Shown: piece by piece, positions 1 to 13,034 of the stretch
How positions within the stretch are numbered: the first letter of the stretch is position 1
Layout of the letters: each line of letters begins with the position of its first letter
Source of the DNA: Panagrolaimus kolymaensis
Lineage: Eukaryota > Nematoda > Chromadorea > Rhabditida > Panagrolaimidae
DNA: 64,000 nt
Reading direction: 5' to 3'
Assembly: GCA_028622995.1 (NCBI GenBank)
Contig: JAJQJQ010000093.1
Coordinates: 62,001 to 126,000, forward strand
The notes under the pieces: generated by a model
What the model was told of the DNA's origin: nothing
Database searches by the model: none
The model's input: the letters and a program-made list of their open reading frames with translations, nothing else
Translations under genes and position numbers: made by a program

Positions 1-116
1 GGTTCAAAAAATTCTTTTGATATAATTTTCATTTTTAATTAACTTCTTTAAATTGATTGAAAATGAATTTGCTAAAAAAGTGGAATCGTTTTATTAATAT
101 TTTTTTGTTTTTGCAG

Positions 117-3100
117 TGGAAGACGCTTCAGCTCAAAAACAACCCGGTTTACTTCGAGGCCCACAAGTGATACATGGATTTAAACAAGAATGTGATGTAA
201 TTAGTTATACAGTGCCTAATCGAAAACGAGAATTCACAACCACTTATGCAAGGTAAATTAACCATTTTTTATCGAATCACATTTTCGGGAAAATTAAATT
301 TGTTAAATTTTTTTTAGAGTATTTTTAACTTTAAATCAAGATTGTAGTCAACCAACGTTGGGATTAGATATTTGTATGCCAAAATCTTGTGGTTCCAAAG
401 ATTTAATGAATGCTGTTGATTTTGGTTAGTTAAAATTTTTCTGAATTAAAAAAAATTTAAGGATGTGGTTTTCAGCTCAAGGAATGTTTCCAAATATTAC
501 AATTCCTATTTGTACGGTTACAACGTTTGATGATATTAATGAACCCATGTCAACGGGTTCATGGATTTTGGTGTAAGTTGTTTTTTAAACCCGACATAAT
601 AGTTAATTAAGTAACAACGTAATTTTTTTCAACAAATACTTTTAAATTTTTCGTGGAATTCCGTTCAAGAATTTGAATAGTTTGTTTTGAAACTTGAAGA
701 ATTAAATTTAATAAATTTTTACTATAAAATTTCTTTTTCCCTAAGAAGATCCCTCTTTTTAAGGCTTATTTAAATAATTTGTTGTATAATTATAAATAAT
801 AAAAATTTAAATATTTTTTATTCCTCCACACTCGACCAAAAATAAGAAGCTTTACTTTTTTTCTATTGCTTCCATTTCTGTTGAATTTTACGGTTACAAA
901 TTAACGCCATTTCAGCACATTTTTTACCATCATAGGATCCCTTGGAATTTTAGCTGGAATTGCAGATTATTTTATACTTTCCCCAAATAATTCCATTCGC
1001 AAAGGTAAATTATTTATTTTCATATTTTTGTCAAAAATAAATTCCCAAAAAATTCCAGAAATTGGTGCCAAAGCATTTTTATCATTTTCAATTTACACGA
1101 ATGTGAATGAAATTTTGAGAGCACCCAAAATAAAACAAGGTCAAATAGGTCCAATTAATTGTATTCGTGTGATATCAATGTTTTGGGTTATGTATGGACA
1201 CACGAATGAAGTGTTTTTAGAATTTACGAGTGAGCAACAAAAAAACCATAAAAAAGGTTTTTATTTATCAAAATTTAGATAATTTCCTTGATTTTAAATC
1301 TTTACTCGATTATCCATTAACTCAAATACTCGAAAATGCATATTTTTCTGTGGATTCCTTCTTTTTTATTGGAGGAGTTTTACTTTCATTTATGTGGTTT
1401 AAAGCTTACAATTCCGATAAGAAAACTCTCACATCTCCCATAAGTTGGATAATGTTTTATGTTCATCGAATTATTCGGTAAATTTTTTACTTTCTAAATC
1501 TTTCTGAAAAATTATAAAAAAAATTTTTATTGAAGGTTATCAGCTCCATATTATATCGTATATTTATTTTATGCATATTTATTTCGTCCTATAATAATTG
1601 ATATGCCATCATATTTAATTCCAAATCCACCGATAAATAGATGTCAAAAATATTGGTGGAAAAATTTTTTATATATGACTAATCTCATTGATGTTGAAGA
1701 GAGGGTAAGTTTATGGGGCCATCGCTTGATTTATTAACTTTTTACTCTCTCTAAGATTTTCTTTGAATTTAAAATTTTTTTTGAAATTTAAAAAAAAAAT
1801 TAGTTGAAAAATCTAAATTTTTTATTCAAAGTACAAATAATTAAATTTTTTAGAATAAAATTTAATTTTGCGAATTGAATTTAGTTCTCAAAGATATTTC
1901 TTTCGAGATCCGTATATTTTTTCCATTCTTTTTTGGTTTTAACTGTAAAAACAAAACTAACGTTTTTTTTATTTCAGTGCCTTGGACATTTTTGGTATCT
2001 CGCAACAGATATGCAAATGTTCATTTTAACTCCAGTCATCCTCGTTCCATTAGCTTTAAATCCAATTTTGGGTTTTATCATAGCTGCTGTATTATTCTTT
2101 TTATCCACCTCTGGAAATGTGATTACAGTATATTTAAATCATTATCCTCCAACTCTTATGGTTTTTGGTCCAGTTGATCCAAAACTTAAAAATTTGGAGT
2201 AAGTTTCATTGAAATCTAAAAAAAATTAAAGATTTGTCGGTTTTGTTTATAGTTTGTACAATGTCAATATTTATAATGCCATGTGGATTCGATGCCAAGT
2301 TTATATAATGGGAATATTAGTTGGATGGTTTTTACAAAAATATAAAAGAGTGAAAATTCATCCCGTTAGTTTCTCCATTTTTAACTATCTTTTTTTATTC
2401 CAAAATTTAATTTTCAGTTCCTTAATTTAATTTGCTGGATTTTAAGTTTATCGATGATGTTAACGGTGGTTTTTGGTTTATTTCATTATTTTCAAGGCAA
2501 TGCTTTACCCATTTTTTGGAGATCCGCATATTCAGCTTTAAGTAAACCTGCTTGGGTGTTGGTCTTACATGGATTATAATAAGTTGCTATTACGGTTATG
2601 GTGGACCAATAAATTCTTTTATGTCATGGAATATTTGGGTTCCACTTGGAAAATTATCATATTGCGCATATTTGGTCCATGTTCCATTTATTGTTTATCT
2701 CTATGGATTGGAGAAAAATCAAATTTTATATTCAAGTGTTTGGCAAATATTTTATAATTATTTTATTCCAACTGTTATTAGTTCATTTATTTTGGCTTTG
2801 TTGTTGAGTGCTTTAATTGAAGTTCCAACTGGAAAAGTGAGTTTTTATATTTTGTTTTTGATGTTGAAATGTTTGAACGAAAGTTATCAAATTACACCAG
2901 GCTAAAATTCATTTGCCCAAAAAAACATTGAAAACTTTTTAATCAGTTTTTTCCCTTTTTATTGTGAAAATAAAGTATAAAATTTCTAAGCAATTTTTTT
3001 CGATAAATATTTTAATGAAAGCAATATTGATACCTTCGGTTGAGTATTTTACAGGGTTTGGTCTTTTATTATTGTCTTTATAAAAAATAAACCAACAAAA

Positions 3101-4123
3101 AGCTTTAACTATAATTAATGATATTTCTTATTATTAAATATTTTTGTATGACAACATATTACGTTCGTTTTTAAATTAACAAAAGTTTAAAAAATAAAAC
3201 TAAAAAATTCAAAAAAAAAATCCAACAGCAATAAGCTCAGAATTTTAAAAAAAGAATGCAAGATAAAAAGCAATATCGATTTTAAAATTTATTTTTGTGC
3301 TATAAAAAATGCATCCTTTTCTTTTTTGAAATGAAACTATCAACTTTGCCAACACAAAAAAAAAATCAATAAAGCGAACGAATTTGCTATCCGCGTAAAA
3401 AAAGAAGGAGAAAAGAAACCAGAAATAACATTTTTCTTTTGCGGTTTGTCCGTAAGCTTAAAAATGAATTAAAATACATCAAAATCGACTAGTTTATTTC
3501 TTCTATTTTTTTCAATGTTTTTGGAACATTAAATTTTTTAAAATTGAGTTTACAGCGTCCATTGATATTTGTAAAAATCCTGAGCATATTTTGCTGCCAA
3601 AGCAATATTTTAAGATGTATTTAGGTTAGTCAAAGTCGGGTGGTGGGTAAAAATGAATCAATGCCAGTAATTTTAATCCAAAATGGAAAATATATCTCCC
3701 GAATCATTTTTACATAAAAAATCAGTTAAAAAAGAAAAGTTAAAAAAATAAAAGATTTAAAAATTCAAAGTTTGACACAAAAAATAATTTTTTAGCTTTG
3801 GAATAAAAATTTAATTTCTAAATCGGTTTAATTCTTACATGCCCTTGAAAAAGAAAGACACACTTTTGGTACTAAAAAAAATTTCGCCACCTTTGCTTTA
3901 AAGAAAAACAGAAAGATGCTTTATTATTTTCGCGCCAATTTCTTGGTCAAATGTCAAAGCAACCTTGACCAAAACCTATAATGAAACTGAATAAAATATT
4001 GTTTTTCAGCTCGAAGCATTGCTGCTGAAATCGAAACCAAAAGTTAAACCAAAAGCAGATGGAATTGAAATTTCTACAAACAATAATTTGGATGAAATAA
4101 ATGCTTATAAAGAACATTTCTAA
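117..4123 (+). CDS. NRF-6-like acyltransferase 3 family membrane protein (5' partial, with frameshift)
   Basis: Multi-exon gene whose 5' end lies outside the window. Exons I can place: 117-252, 317-424, 476-572, 916-1004, 1059-1229, 1279-1477, 1536-1704, 1978-2198, 2253-2364, 2418-2836 and 4010-4123, all with GT-AG introns. The first exons encode the Cys-containing extracellular NRF domain (for example LDICMPKSCGSKDL). The rest is a multipass acyltransferase-3 domain with diagnostic stretches such as INCIRVISMFWVMYGH, NAYFSVDSFFFIGGVLLSF, YGYGGPINSFMSW and KLSYCAYLVH. The short cytosolic tail ends at 4121-4123. The family (nose resistant to fluoxetine, nematode nrf-6/ndg-4) consists of membrane proteins implicated in lipid and drug transport or modification. 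Within exon 2418-2836 the reading frame slips by one base near 2561: without the slip there is a TAA at 2577, with it the conserved sequence continues. This is a sequencing deletion or a recent pseudogene lesion. The last intron (2837-4009) is unusually long and holds only AT-rich sequence. Confidence 0.82.
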
Positions 4124-4326
4124 AATTCATGTTAATATTATTTATTAATCATTTTTTGTTCAATAACTTGTTTTTTTTAAGATTTTTAAAGTACCATAAA
4201 AATTATGAATTTATTATAATTCTTTTGATTTCAAGTTGAATGGAAAACATTTCCTGGTTTAATGTAAGAACAAATGATTATTTTTTCTATTAAATTTTTA
4301 TAGATAAAATATAGTTTTTAAACGGC

Positions 4327-4870
4327 TTATTTATATTCGATTATTTTCGAGGATTTACCGCTCATATTTTGTAAATTATTTTTGATGGCTTCAATATCAA
4401 ATAAAACTCCAGAATTATCCAAACATTGAAAATGCTCGTCAAAACCATTGAATAATCTAACGTTTTTTGCAAAAAGAAATTCTTGATTTAAATAAGTAAC
4501 ACTAAAAAATTAAAATACTTTTTAAAAAAGTTGGACAAGAAAAGATTTTTTTACTTCCTTCTATCCATTTCACTGCATGTTTTATTATTATTAAGCGAGG
4601 GTGATTCATAAGAAAAACATAATTCGATTCCAAGGGAAAGATTGAAATCGAGTACGGTAAATTTTAAACTATCAATTTCAACTATGTATTCACAAAATGA
4701 TTGCGTTTCTAATGTCATAAAACTACCCACTTCTTGAAGAAGAAAAAATTTGTTTATACAAAAATTTTCGACGCCATTCTCGTTTTTAAAACATTGCATT
4801 TTTGCTGAAGCAGAAAACCAAAAATTAAACAGAAAATTAATAGAATTAAAACTTCTACGAATTAATAAAT
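4327..4870 (-). pseudogene. CUB-like gene, 3'-terminal fragment
   Basis: Two exons are recognisable on the minus strand: about 4870-4555 and 4501-4327. The donor splits a codon after MDRR, and the next exon starts VTYLNQEF. Both sequence and exon phase match the last two exons of the CUB-like gene at 9550-13034: LKFTVLDFNLSLG here against LKFTVVDFNLSLG there, and NVTYLNQEFLF against NVAYLNQEFIF. Shared intron position and phase show the two are paralogues. No upstream exons, signal peptide or start codon could be found. The open frame runs upstream to about 4870 through a hydrophobic stretch (INFLFNFWFSASA) with no Met. It is therefore either a truncated duplicate or a gene with exons too diverged to see. 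The surviving frame has no internal stop, so the truncation is recent or the piece is still constrained. Confidence 0.6.
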
Positions 4871-5305
4871 GAAATTAAAAGAGCATTTATAAAAGTTTAT
4901 TAAAAATATTAATTTTTTAAATTTGTTATTCATTTTCCATTACTTTCAATAGCTTTATTTATTTTTTTCTCTACAGTATCATAAAGATTATTACACATAA
5001 AAATGTTTTCCTTTTTGTGTTTAGTTTCAACAAAAAATAAAAATGGCTTGAAAATAGCCTCTTGGGATTTTTTTATTTGACATAATTACATATTTATTTG
5101 CTTGTATTTATAAAAATGTGTTGTCTGTAGTTTTTGAAATTATTAAAAATTTCTTTGAGGCTTAAATTACTCATTAAAAAAACTCGAGTTTATTAATTTT
5201 TTTGTCACAGCTAGCTGGAATTTTTTAAACCCCAAGGAATTTAGACACATTTTTATTCCTTTTTTGTCTGATTAAAATTAAATATTATCAAGAAAATAAT
5301 AATTT
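4871..5305. other. intergenic, nothing recognised
   Basis: AT-rich sequence between the CUB-like fragment and the chemoreceptor, both on the minus strand. No coding exon, repeat or RNA gene seen. Confidence 0.6.
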
Positions 5306-7127
5306 TTATTTCCACAAAATATGTAATTCATTAAAATAAGTATCAAGGGTTTGAGTGGTTGGAAGAAAATTTCCCAAAGTTGTTTGAATTTTAATATTAT
5401 TATTCATTTCATTATTCGTCACCGTAACAATTTTAATGCATTTTATTTTGTTTTGTTGTTTTCGATTTAAATATATTTTGGAAATAATATATACAGTCAC
5501 GGAATAAATTCCAATGTAATAAATCTAAAAACAAATTTTTTTTTTAAATATTTAAATTTTTATAAATAGTTTTTTTAGAAGGTGACTAACTGCTTACATA
5601 ATAAAGTGCATTATAACCATAAAGAAAACTATTAGTTGAAAATGCAACAATATAAAGAATAATAACTCCAATGAAATTAATTAAAGCAATAAAAATTATA
5701 AATGGTTGCAAAAGAGAGAGGTTGCGAAGATTCATGGCAAGCTGAAAATTTTTGATGAAAACATTATTTTAGAATTTTATAAAAAAACATTGGCTTTTAA
5801 AAAAAATTCGCTCGTTTAAATTTCAAACAACTGTGATCGTAATTTTTTTAGATTTAAATCGCTTATATCAAACTTTAAAATTAAAAAAACTTAGAAAGTA
5901 ACTCCAGCCAAAAGATTCTATAAAGTTCATAATTAAGTTTCGCTGATGGAGATTTTTTGTTTTTAGTTTTTTTAAGAGTTTTTCAGTGGGCAAAAACTTA
6001 AAAAAAACCGTTTTTGTATCTTTTCAAAATTAAAAGTTTTGTTGACTAAGATGATAATTACACACATATTTTTTATTCAGCTATTGTAAATTAATTTTTA
6101 TAAATACAGCTTAGCTTAAAAAAATAATAAACCTTAGTCATTAAAATATTATTAATTATTTTCAATAAATCTTAAACTAGGAAACGAAAACTTTCGTATT
6201 TCCTTGAACTTAAGTATTTTGCAAAAAATAAACAATTTTCTTGAAAATTAATTTCCAAAATTAAAAAAGCTGATGACGGGATTATAAAAATCTTAATTAC
6301 CTGATATCGATGATTTAAAAGTGGATTCATTTGAGTTAATTTTCGCAAATGTTGATTTTTTCTAACCAAAAACATTGTCAACTAAAAAACCAAAATATTA
6401 AATTTTTAATTTTATCCATAAAAAATTTTTTTTGGCTTACAAAAACATTTGCAATTAATGACAAAGTAATAAAAATAATTATATAAGTATCTGGAATTTG
6501 TAAAAATACTGTAAACCCCGGAATTATCAAAGAAATTGCGACGCATGAAAAACTTGAAATTAAATCCGTGTATTTTAAATATTTATTTGTTTCATAAATT
6601 CTTGCATAATAGGTTGCAACTAAGCGTTCAATTAAAATTGCTGATGAAGTTAATCGAAACATATGGCCTCCACTTCCACAAAAATATCGAATCCATGGAG
6701 TTCGTAGACCACCAGGATTAAATATGGAAAAATATGAATTGATTCCATTTCCAAATGGAAGAAAGAGAGTAAAGGTAAGAGTAATGAGCAAAATTTTTCT
6801 GAAATGGAGATTGGAAAATTAATTAACTTTTTTAAAGCTTTTTAGAAACATATTTTTTTTAATTCGTGGCAAAACTCAAGATAACAGCTTTTGAAAGACA
6901 TTATTTTTATTTTTTGCAAAGATAGAAAAATGCTTTTTAATTTTTGTGCCGTGATCAAAAAATTTGTGGGGTGTCATAAGGAAGCTATGTACATACCTAA
7001 GATTAGATCCCAAAACTCTTTCCCCAATAAAAACAAAAAATATTAATAAAATCAAGCATAAAATTGCAATAATTGAAGCAATAAAAAATATATAAATATA
7101 ATACCATTCCAATGTAAATTGATTCAT
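5306..7127 (-). CDS. Serpentine chemoreceptor, Sre-like (Sra superfamily) 7TM GPCR
   Basis: Five exons: 7127-6997, 6798-6441, 6381-6301, 5741-5598 and 5524-5306. They join in frame to 310 codons. Seven hydrophobic segments are evident. TM1 is in exon 1 (IYIFFIASIIAILCLILLIF). TM2 is ILLITLTFTLFLP. TM3 is followed by the family-like motif AILIERLVATYYARIYE, then TM4 and TM5. A cytosolic loop reads LLNHRYQLAMNLRNLSLL. TM6 and TM7 are in the last two exons. The ER..AT....YE motif after TM3 and the RYQ...NLR..LLQP signature before TM6 are typical of Sre/Srb-type nematode chemoreceptors. I favour Sre but cannot separate it firmly from its sister families. Such receptors sit in sensory cilia and detect small molecules. 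The start chosen is the Met at 7127, just before TM1; an in-frame Met 21 bases upstream is possible. Confidence 0.72.
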
Positions 7128-9549
7128 TTTTCTTTTTATTAAATTCAAAAAAATCCTCGAATAAAAAAATAATTAAATTTTTTTTGTCTAAAAATTTTTT
7201 CTTTATTCGTGACTTTTTTAAACTTTTTTTTATTAATTTTTTTACACGGTCATATTGAAATTCAAAAAAATGACATTTTATTATGAAAACAAACGAATCT
7301 CTGGAGAGTTGAAGAAAAAAAAACTACGTATGTAATTAATGTGTTTTGTTTTGATAAAAAAATGTTCTGTTTTATTTTTTATTTGACGACAATTTCGAAT
7401 AAAATTTTACACCCACTTTATTTTTTGCTTCCACAAAAGCAGACTTTTATGCTTAATTTAGGCAGATAGTTTAAAAAAATTTATAGGCTTTATAAAAAAA
7501 ATGGTAAATAATTAAAAAATTAAGAATCTTTTAAAAGCAACAAAATTGCGTCTAGCGAATGTGAAGGAATAAAAATAAGGAAATTTTTTGTTTGAAAAGT
7601 TGTAATTTTTTTTTCGTTCTTTCCCTTCGAAATCCACTACTCTAAACAAAATACGTCACAAAAAAATAGAGACATAGAACAACAACTTTAAATGGTCTAA
7701 TCTAAAATTTAAATGAATCAACAACACCTTTTCTAATAATTATTAAAAGCTACGAAAAGATTAAATGGGTTTGTCTTGGCTATAATATTTTTCGAAGCAA
7801 TTAAAAAAATTAGTTTAATTTTCAAAAAACATAATTATTTTATCCTTAAAAAAATAAAATTAATTTTTGCATCACAAAACTCGGAAACATGAAAAGCAAA
7901 TTAATTATTTTTTAGACCTATTTTTTGTTCTCTTGAAAAATAAAATTCTTCTAAAAAATACAATTATAAACATTTTAAAAACATGAAAAACAAACGAAAT
8001 ATAAATTTTTTTTAAATGCGGCATACATAAATAATTGTTATTTATGAATATAATTTACATGTTTTTTATTTTGTTTTGATTTTGAGGGGGTATTTAGTAG
8101 TAACCTTTTATTAGTGGTTAAAAATAAAAAACTTACTTTAGCTCATTTGTAGCGAAGATACCTATCAACAACAAAATAAAGAAATATGTACGTGAATTTT
8201 TGAAAAAAAAATTTAAAAATGAAGTTGAATAAAAAAATAATTTCAAAGCAGTCAGAAATTCAGAAAGCTGACTGTCAGAAATATTGTTTAAAAATGAACC
8301 CAAAAAAGCGACAGTGTTTTGATAATAGTAAATGATTTCCACTTTTAAATTTTATAATTAAATAAATTTGGATCCGCTTCTTTTATCTGGAAAACAGAGC
8401 GCACTCAACTTTTTTTAAATTAGAAAAAGCTGGAATTGCAGTCTCATATGGGAAGATAGTAACTTCCATTTTACAAGCTTCATTTTATCAAGATTCAAAA
8501 AAGAACCCGACTTCCAATAGAATTTTTTTTGACAATATTGATTTAGACTGAAATCTTTAAAATGCTAGAAAAACCGCAAATCCGCTGCATTTTTGGTTTT
8601 AAAAGAAAAAGAAACGTATTATTAATTATCAATTTTTCGTCGTCATTTTTTTACAAATTAAACAAATGCACTCAAAATTAATTAATTAATTTTTAAGACT
8701 ATAAAAAATTATGTAAGAAAAAAAGACTAATGACTAAATTTCTTTTTAATTATTAAAATAAAATAAAATTATTTTCTCACAAAATTCAATGCACTTTAAA
8801 GATTAAACCGAATTAAAATGTTTTTAAGTTTTTTACTTCTAAGAAATAAAACAAAGAACTAGGTCGAATACGAAGTGGTATTTGTGAAGATACATTTTTT
8901 ACGCTTTCAAGGATTAAGTTGTTTTTATTATGTTTGTGAAGGCGACATTCTTTGAATTGTTGAACTTTTACATTTATGAAAAGAAGTGAATTAAGCTTTT
9001 TAAAGTTCTTTAAAAAATCAATGTTCAATAAAAAGCAAAAAAAAAAAAATTAAATTTTAATTGCCAACTTTAATATCAAAAATAAATTTTTTTTTGTTTA
9101 ACTTTTTTTTCTTTGGTCCAGGATTTTTTTAAATCACAAGTTCTTAAAAAAAGAGGAAATGAGAAAAGCTGCTTTTTAAAATTTTTTAACTTAAACTTAA
9201 ATCGAAATTAAGAAATAATAGATCAAACTTTTTGCATTTGCATTTTCTGTTCCATAAATTCTTCAGAGAATTTTTTCTTCTTTTTTTTTAAATATTTAAT
9301 AACAAAAGCTTAAGCGTTGAAAAAGCTTAACACCTTTTTCAAAAAAAAGAATTCAATAGAAATTTAAATAAAGAAAATGTGTCAAACCATCTCGTCAAAA
9401 TAGCACAATTTTCGTTCTCATAAACAATGATAAGAGAAAGAGAAACTTAAAGATGAAAAAAGATTATCACACCTTTTCCCCATATTTATTTTTTGTTAAC
9501 TTTAAAATTCATTTAATGTTTTCATTTTAAAGAAAAAAGCAAAAAAAAA
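7128..9549. other. intergenic, possible orphan exon at 8137-8342 (-)
   Basis: About 2.4 kb of AT-rich DNA between the chemoreceptor and the CUB-like gene. The only candidate is a minus-strand open frame starting at Met 8342. It encodes a hydrophobic segment (TYFFILLLIGIFA) and ends at a good GTAAGTTT donor, with the last exon base at 8137. No following exon was found, so it could be a remnant chemoreceptor exon or chance. Nothing else recognised. Confidence 0.35.
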
Positions 9550-12500
9550 ATGTTTGCAAATTTTTTTAGATCTCTCAATTTTTTAATTATCTTAAAATTT
9601 ATTAAAAGTGAAGATATTTCATCACAAGATCCAATAACTTTTGATTACTCTACTTCAAGTACTTCAAAATATTTAGATATAACTACACCACCACGTGGTT
9701 GTTATAATAATGTTGATCCTCCATATATTTGTGATACCCATTGTCCAAGAATAATACAGCCAGAAACTATAGCATTTTTTGAAACTAAAAATTTTCCATC
9801 TAATTTTTCTGAAAATTATAAAGAATGTTCACTTTATTTTCTATTAAACACCACTGAAAAATTATCTGTAAGTTTTTTTATTTTTGGCGCATAAGAAAAG
9901 GGTTTACCTCAAATAAAAAAAAAGACAAAAAACCAACATCAAAAAAATCATTAATTATAAAACAAAAGAAAAAAAAATTAATTATTGTCTCTCTTAATAT
10001 AAATAAAATAATTTTCTTTAGAATAAACGCGGTATATTTGTAATCACAAATTACATTCTCAGTTATCCAAATAAAATGGATAATAGCTATTGTAAAAATT
10101 ATACAACACCTTGTGAAATAAAAAAGTTTCAAGTTTTCAATAACGTTTCTTCATTCTCATTTTATAATAAATGTTATATACCAACCTTTTCCGATTATTA
10201 CGGTGACAACTGCTTTACAATATATTCAGCTTTTCAAGGTTTCGCATTATTTGATGAATGGGGTTCTGATGAAAGTTGTCCATTGGAATCGATAAGTCGA
10301 GTGAATCCATTTAATTTTACGAATGAAACACAAATAATTTATTTGCAATCAACTTATTTTGTAAATTCAACTAGAAAACATCCATGTTTATGGCAATTTT
10401 CTGCTTCTCAAGGTTACGGATTTAAATTTGTTGTTGAAGAAATGGATATAACTTTTCCAGTTCAATTAAAAATTCAAAATAGTACTGATCTGCTTAAAAC
10501 GTAAGTTAATGTGTATTGAAAATTTAAAATATGTAATTATTTTTAAAAATACGAAAAAAAACTTTTAGAAAAATACATAATTTAAGTATTTTTTAGCGAG
10601 CGTGATATTAGACTTAATTATCCATATTATAACAATGATAATTATCTTAAAATCATTTTATCCCAACAAAATAATCATGCAAACAATTTGGAATTGAGTG
10701 TTACGATTTCCATTTTTAAAATCAACGCAAAATCAAATATTGAACCATGCATTCATTTTTCCATTGATGAATATCTGATTCAATGGTATATTTGGGGTGG
10801 ATATCCTAATAATGCTATATGCACGATAAATCTCATTATTAGACCTTATACTGAAGTGATAATAACAACTGAAATAAATTTGGAACATAACGCCGATATA
10901 ATTAGCTATTACGAAATAGAAGAATTTAAAAATATTTCGACAAATAATTTTATTGACACTTCTATCAGATTTTTTCCTTACCAAAATGATTCTCAAAGGA
11001 TTATTTATTGGAAATTTATTAGTGACGGAAGCATTAATTTAATGGGTTTTAAATTTACCTTTTCACACATAGGTGATTTTTTGCAAACTTTAAAACATGT
11101 TTAATTTTCTTCTTATATTTATTTAGAATGTGTCTGTAGCAATCCTATCAAAGTAATAACCTTTTCAAAGAAAAACCAATGGCCTTATTATATTTTAGGA
11201 AATTACACTCACTTATCTCATCAAATTTATTGTGCACCTCTACGATGCAATTTTACTGTAAGTTTAAATTTATGAATCTTTGCTCTTTGACTTATCGATT
11301 TTTTTGGTTCAAAAAAACAAGATTCTTTTAGATTAAACTTGAGCCCAATTGCAATGATTCTTTTATATATTTAACTTTTAACTTTGATGTGGAACCATAT
11401 TTTTCTGATATTTTTATAATATTTTCAAATAATGAAAAGATTTTTGAAATTAGCAGAAATGATCAGACAGCAAGAAGCTATGGTTTATATTTGCATGCTT
11501 CAAACATAAATATTTTGGAAATTAATATTAATAAAGCTTTTGGTATTCAAATTATCGACATTACAGCTCAATCTGATGAAGGTATGATTATTAGAACTTA
11601 GAAAAATTTTAGTTTTTTCCATTCAATATTGAGACTTTTAGCACCGGTGATAGAAAATCAGATAAATCTTTCATTAGAAAACCCATTTTTTGCATTGGAT
11701 ACTTTTTTAACTCCGTATATTAACAATAAAAAAGTCTTTGAAATTCAAGCAAATACTAAAAAAGTTGGTTTATCATATTACATAAAAAAAACTTTATTCT
11801 ACTTAAATTTGAACTAGTTTCAGCGAATTTCAAATCCTATAATTGAAATTTATTCGAATACACATTTAAACAATTTAATGTTTTATGATAATGAAAATTT
11901 TACACATACTTTAGGTTTTGAAAATTGGTAATAATATTTTTCTTGTTTTTTCTTTGTAATTATTATTAAATTTTCAAGTTTTGTTCCACAAACCAATTAT
12001 CGATATATATGTAAAGTACCACGACCAAAATTTATTGTATATCCTTCTTCAAGCAGTGGCGGCGATGAGCGAAATCCATTTATTTTCCTTCGATAATTGC
12101 CTGGTTTATTATTTTTTTTTCGATTAAAACAAATAACTTATTTTTTTCAGAACCAGAAAAAAATTGCATTTTTCAAAAAATTGTTTTTTATTTAGATGAA
12201 ATTGAAAATAGTTCGGTGGCTGTAGGAATTTCAAATTCTAAAGGCTTTTGCCAGATTTTTCTTTTATTGGAACAAAATTTAAATTTTTTAATTACCAATC
12301 TTTGGACAAATTCTTTGGAGAAAAATGTTCAAATTTTTGCTGGAATTAATGGGGATAAAAAATTATTTCTTGAATTTAAGTGGGTTTTAATAAAGCTTTT
12401 TTTTGCATAAAAAAATATTTTTTAAGTGCCAACTCAGCAAAAAAATGGAAAAATGTGTTATTAACTTCAAGACTTTATTCCATTTTAATTCCTCCAAGGT

Positions 12501-13034
12501 CTTCGATTATGTTAAATTTAATAAATCAAAAAAATTATGGTTGGTATAAACAAGTAGATGTAAATATTTATCCATATGAATCAATGGTATCTACTTCTGA
12601 TTATGGTATTACAACAAATAAATGCGATGTAAAGGTATCACCTCAGCAATATCTTTTTTTTAATTTTCAAAATCTTCAAAATGACTATAATTTAAAATTT
12701 ACTGTGGTTGATTTTAATCTTTCCCTTGGAATGGATTGCTTTTTTTGTTTTGAGAAACCTTTAAGTAAAGAAGATTCTTGTCTAGCATTTGAAAAAATGA
12801 AGTAAGATAAACAATAAATTTTTATATTCTCTCATTTTTAATATATCCTTTTTTAGTGTAGCTTATTTAAATCAAGAATTTATTTTTACAAAAGAAGTAG
12901 CGTTAACTTTTCGAGCTCATGATTATTATGATGATGAACCTATTTTGCCATGTTCTGATTATTCTGGAGTATTATTTCGTATAGAAGCGATAGAAAAAAA
13001 ATTAAATAACTATTCCAAAAAATTAAAGTTTTAG
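9550..13034 (+). CDS. Large secreted CUB-like repeat protein
   Basis: Eleven exons: 9550-9867, 10022-10500, 10597-11072, 11127-11257, 11332-11581, 11642-11763, 11824-11927, 11979-12055, 12151-12379, 12427-12801 and 12857-13034, totalling about 912 codons. The start Met opens a signal-like hydrophobic stretch (NFLIILKFI). The body is a series of CUB-like beta-sandwich modules. Examples are a Cys-rich junction near residue 430 (CVCSNP, then YCAPLRCNFT) followed by FIYLTFNFDVEP, and near the C-terminus LKFTVVDFNLSLGMDCFFC. There are many Asn glycosylation sites and no transmembrane segment after the signal. The 12055 donor (GTGGCG) is weak and that junction is the least certain. Nematode CUB-like proteins are secreted, often intestinal and pathogen-induced; that role is family knowledge, not visible here. 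Its last two exons have a paralogous copy at 4327-4870. Confidence 0.7.

Noticed and set aside
1257..1278. A possible 22-nt ultra-short intron in the NRF-6-like gene
   Set aside because: A normal 49-nt intron (1230-1278) with a GTGAGC donor uses the same acceptor and keeps the frame, so the short intron is unnecessary.
8137..8342. Minus-strand frame with one hydrophobic segment and a good splice donor
   Set aside because: No continuing exon was found; kept only as a note in the intergenic entry.
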